The notes beneath the pieces were generated by a model. It worked only from the letters and a program-made list of their open reading frames with translations, was not told where the DNA came from and ran no database searches. From positions 1 to 21,399 of the forward strand of contig JAAWEO010000015.1 of the NCBI GenBank assembly GCA_022794295.1: a stretch of DNA of 21,399 bases. The letters are read 5' to 3'. Each line of letters starts with the position of its first letter. Position 1 is the stretch's first letter. The DNA is from Angelakisella sp. Lineage in GTDB: Bacteria > Bacillota > Clostridia > Oscillospirales > Ruminococcaceae. This document shows positions 21,381 through 21,399 of this stretch, in pieces. A program made the position numbers and the translations under genes.

Positions 21381-21399
21381 CCGGGTCCAGGGCGGACAG

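Noticed and set aside
21250..21399. RNase P RNA, FMN or cobalamin riboswitch at the right edge, because of words such as AGTCCGG and GACAGAAAGG.
   Set aside because: The conserved cores of these RNAs (for example GGAAAGTCCGGG of RNase P) are not present on either strand.

Overview
The window reads as chromosomal DNA of a high-G+C, anaerobic, spore-forming member of the Clostridia. A gut Oscillospiraceae relative of the Flavonifractor, Oscillibacter or Intestinimonas type is my inference. The support is a sporulation sigma-K gene with a pro-sequence, consistent AGGAGG ribosome sites with occasional GTG and TTG starts, a T-box leader, the pair DUF1385 gene plus prmC, and a choloylglycine-hydrolase-type enzyme together with an N-acetylhexosamine-kinase-type operon, both typical of gut bacteria. 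I see no phage, transposase, CRISPR array, rRNA or tRNA gene.

Layout. Bases 1-3446 (+): a sensor histidine kinase, a DUF1385 (YqhQ-like) membrane protein and prmC, probably one transcription unit. Bases 3499-3912 (-): a 99-residue orphan with its own promoter and terminator. Bases 4052-5427 (+): a radical SAM protein with extra C-terminal cysteines, then a small four-helix membrane protein whose start codon lies inside a long hairpin. Bases 5467-6884 (+): a sodium-dependent NSS-family transporter with a strong promoter. A strong hairpin at 6939-6989 separates it from the convergent metNIQ operon (-), which runs from 9815 down to 7008 and is led by a methionine-type T-box. Bases 10004-11880 (+): a DegV fatty-acid-binding protein and a CutC-family protein. 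Bases 12001-12717 (+): sigK.

The minus-strand block 16745-12944 holds an ABC-class ATPase (PF09818 type), an A+T-rich 177-residue gene that looks foreign, and an intracellular GH13 glycosidase. A divergent choloylglycine/penicillin-V-acylase-type gene follows at 16838-17842. After a 330-base non-coding stretch comes the operon galE, sugar-1-phosphate nucleotidyltransferase, NahK-like kinase (18173-21247). Its products can be expected to phosphorylate free HexNAc or a related sugar, activate it to the UDP-sugar and epimerise it, a Leloir-like salvage route for mucin or milk-type glycans.

The most notable points are: the galE/nucleotidyltransferase/NahK operon, in which a GT-A-type nucleotidyltransferase seems to stand in for the uridylyltransferase of the bifidobacterial lnp cluster; a 37-base interspersed repeat present in two opposite copies (65-101 and 6882-6918); the hairpin that buries a start codon (4921-4985); the Met T-box over metNIQ whose MetN lacks the C-terminal regulatory domain; and the about 42% G+C insert at 14411-14944. 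No clearly unprecedented multi-gene system was recognised.
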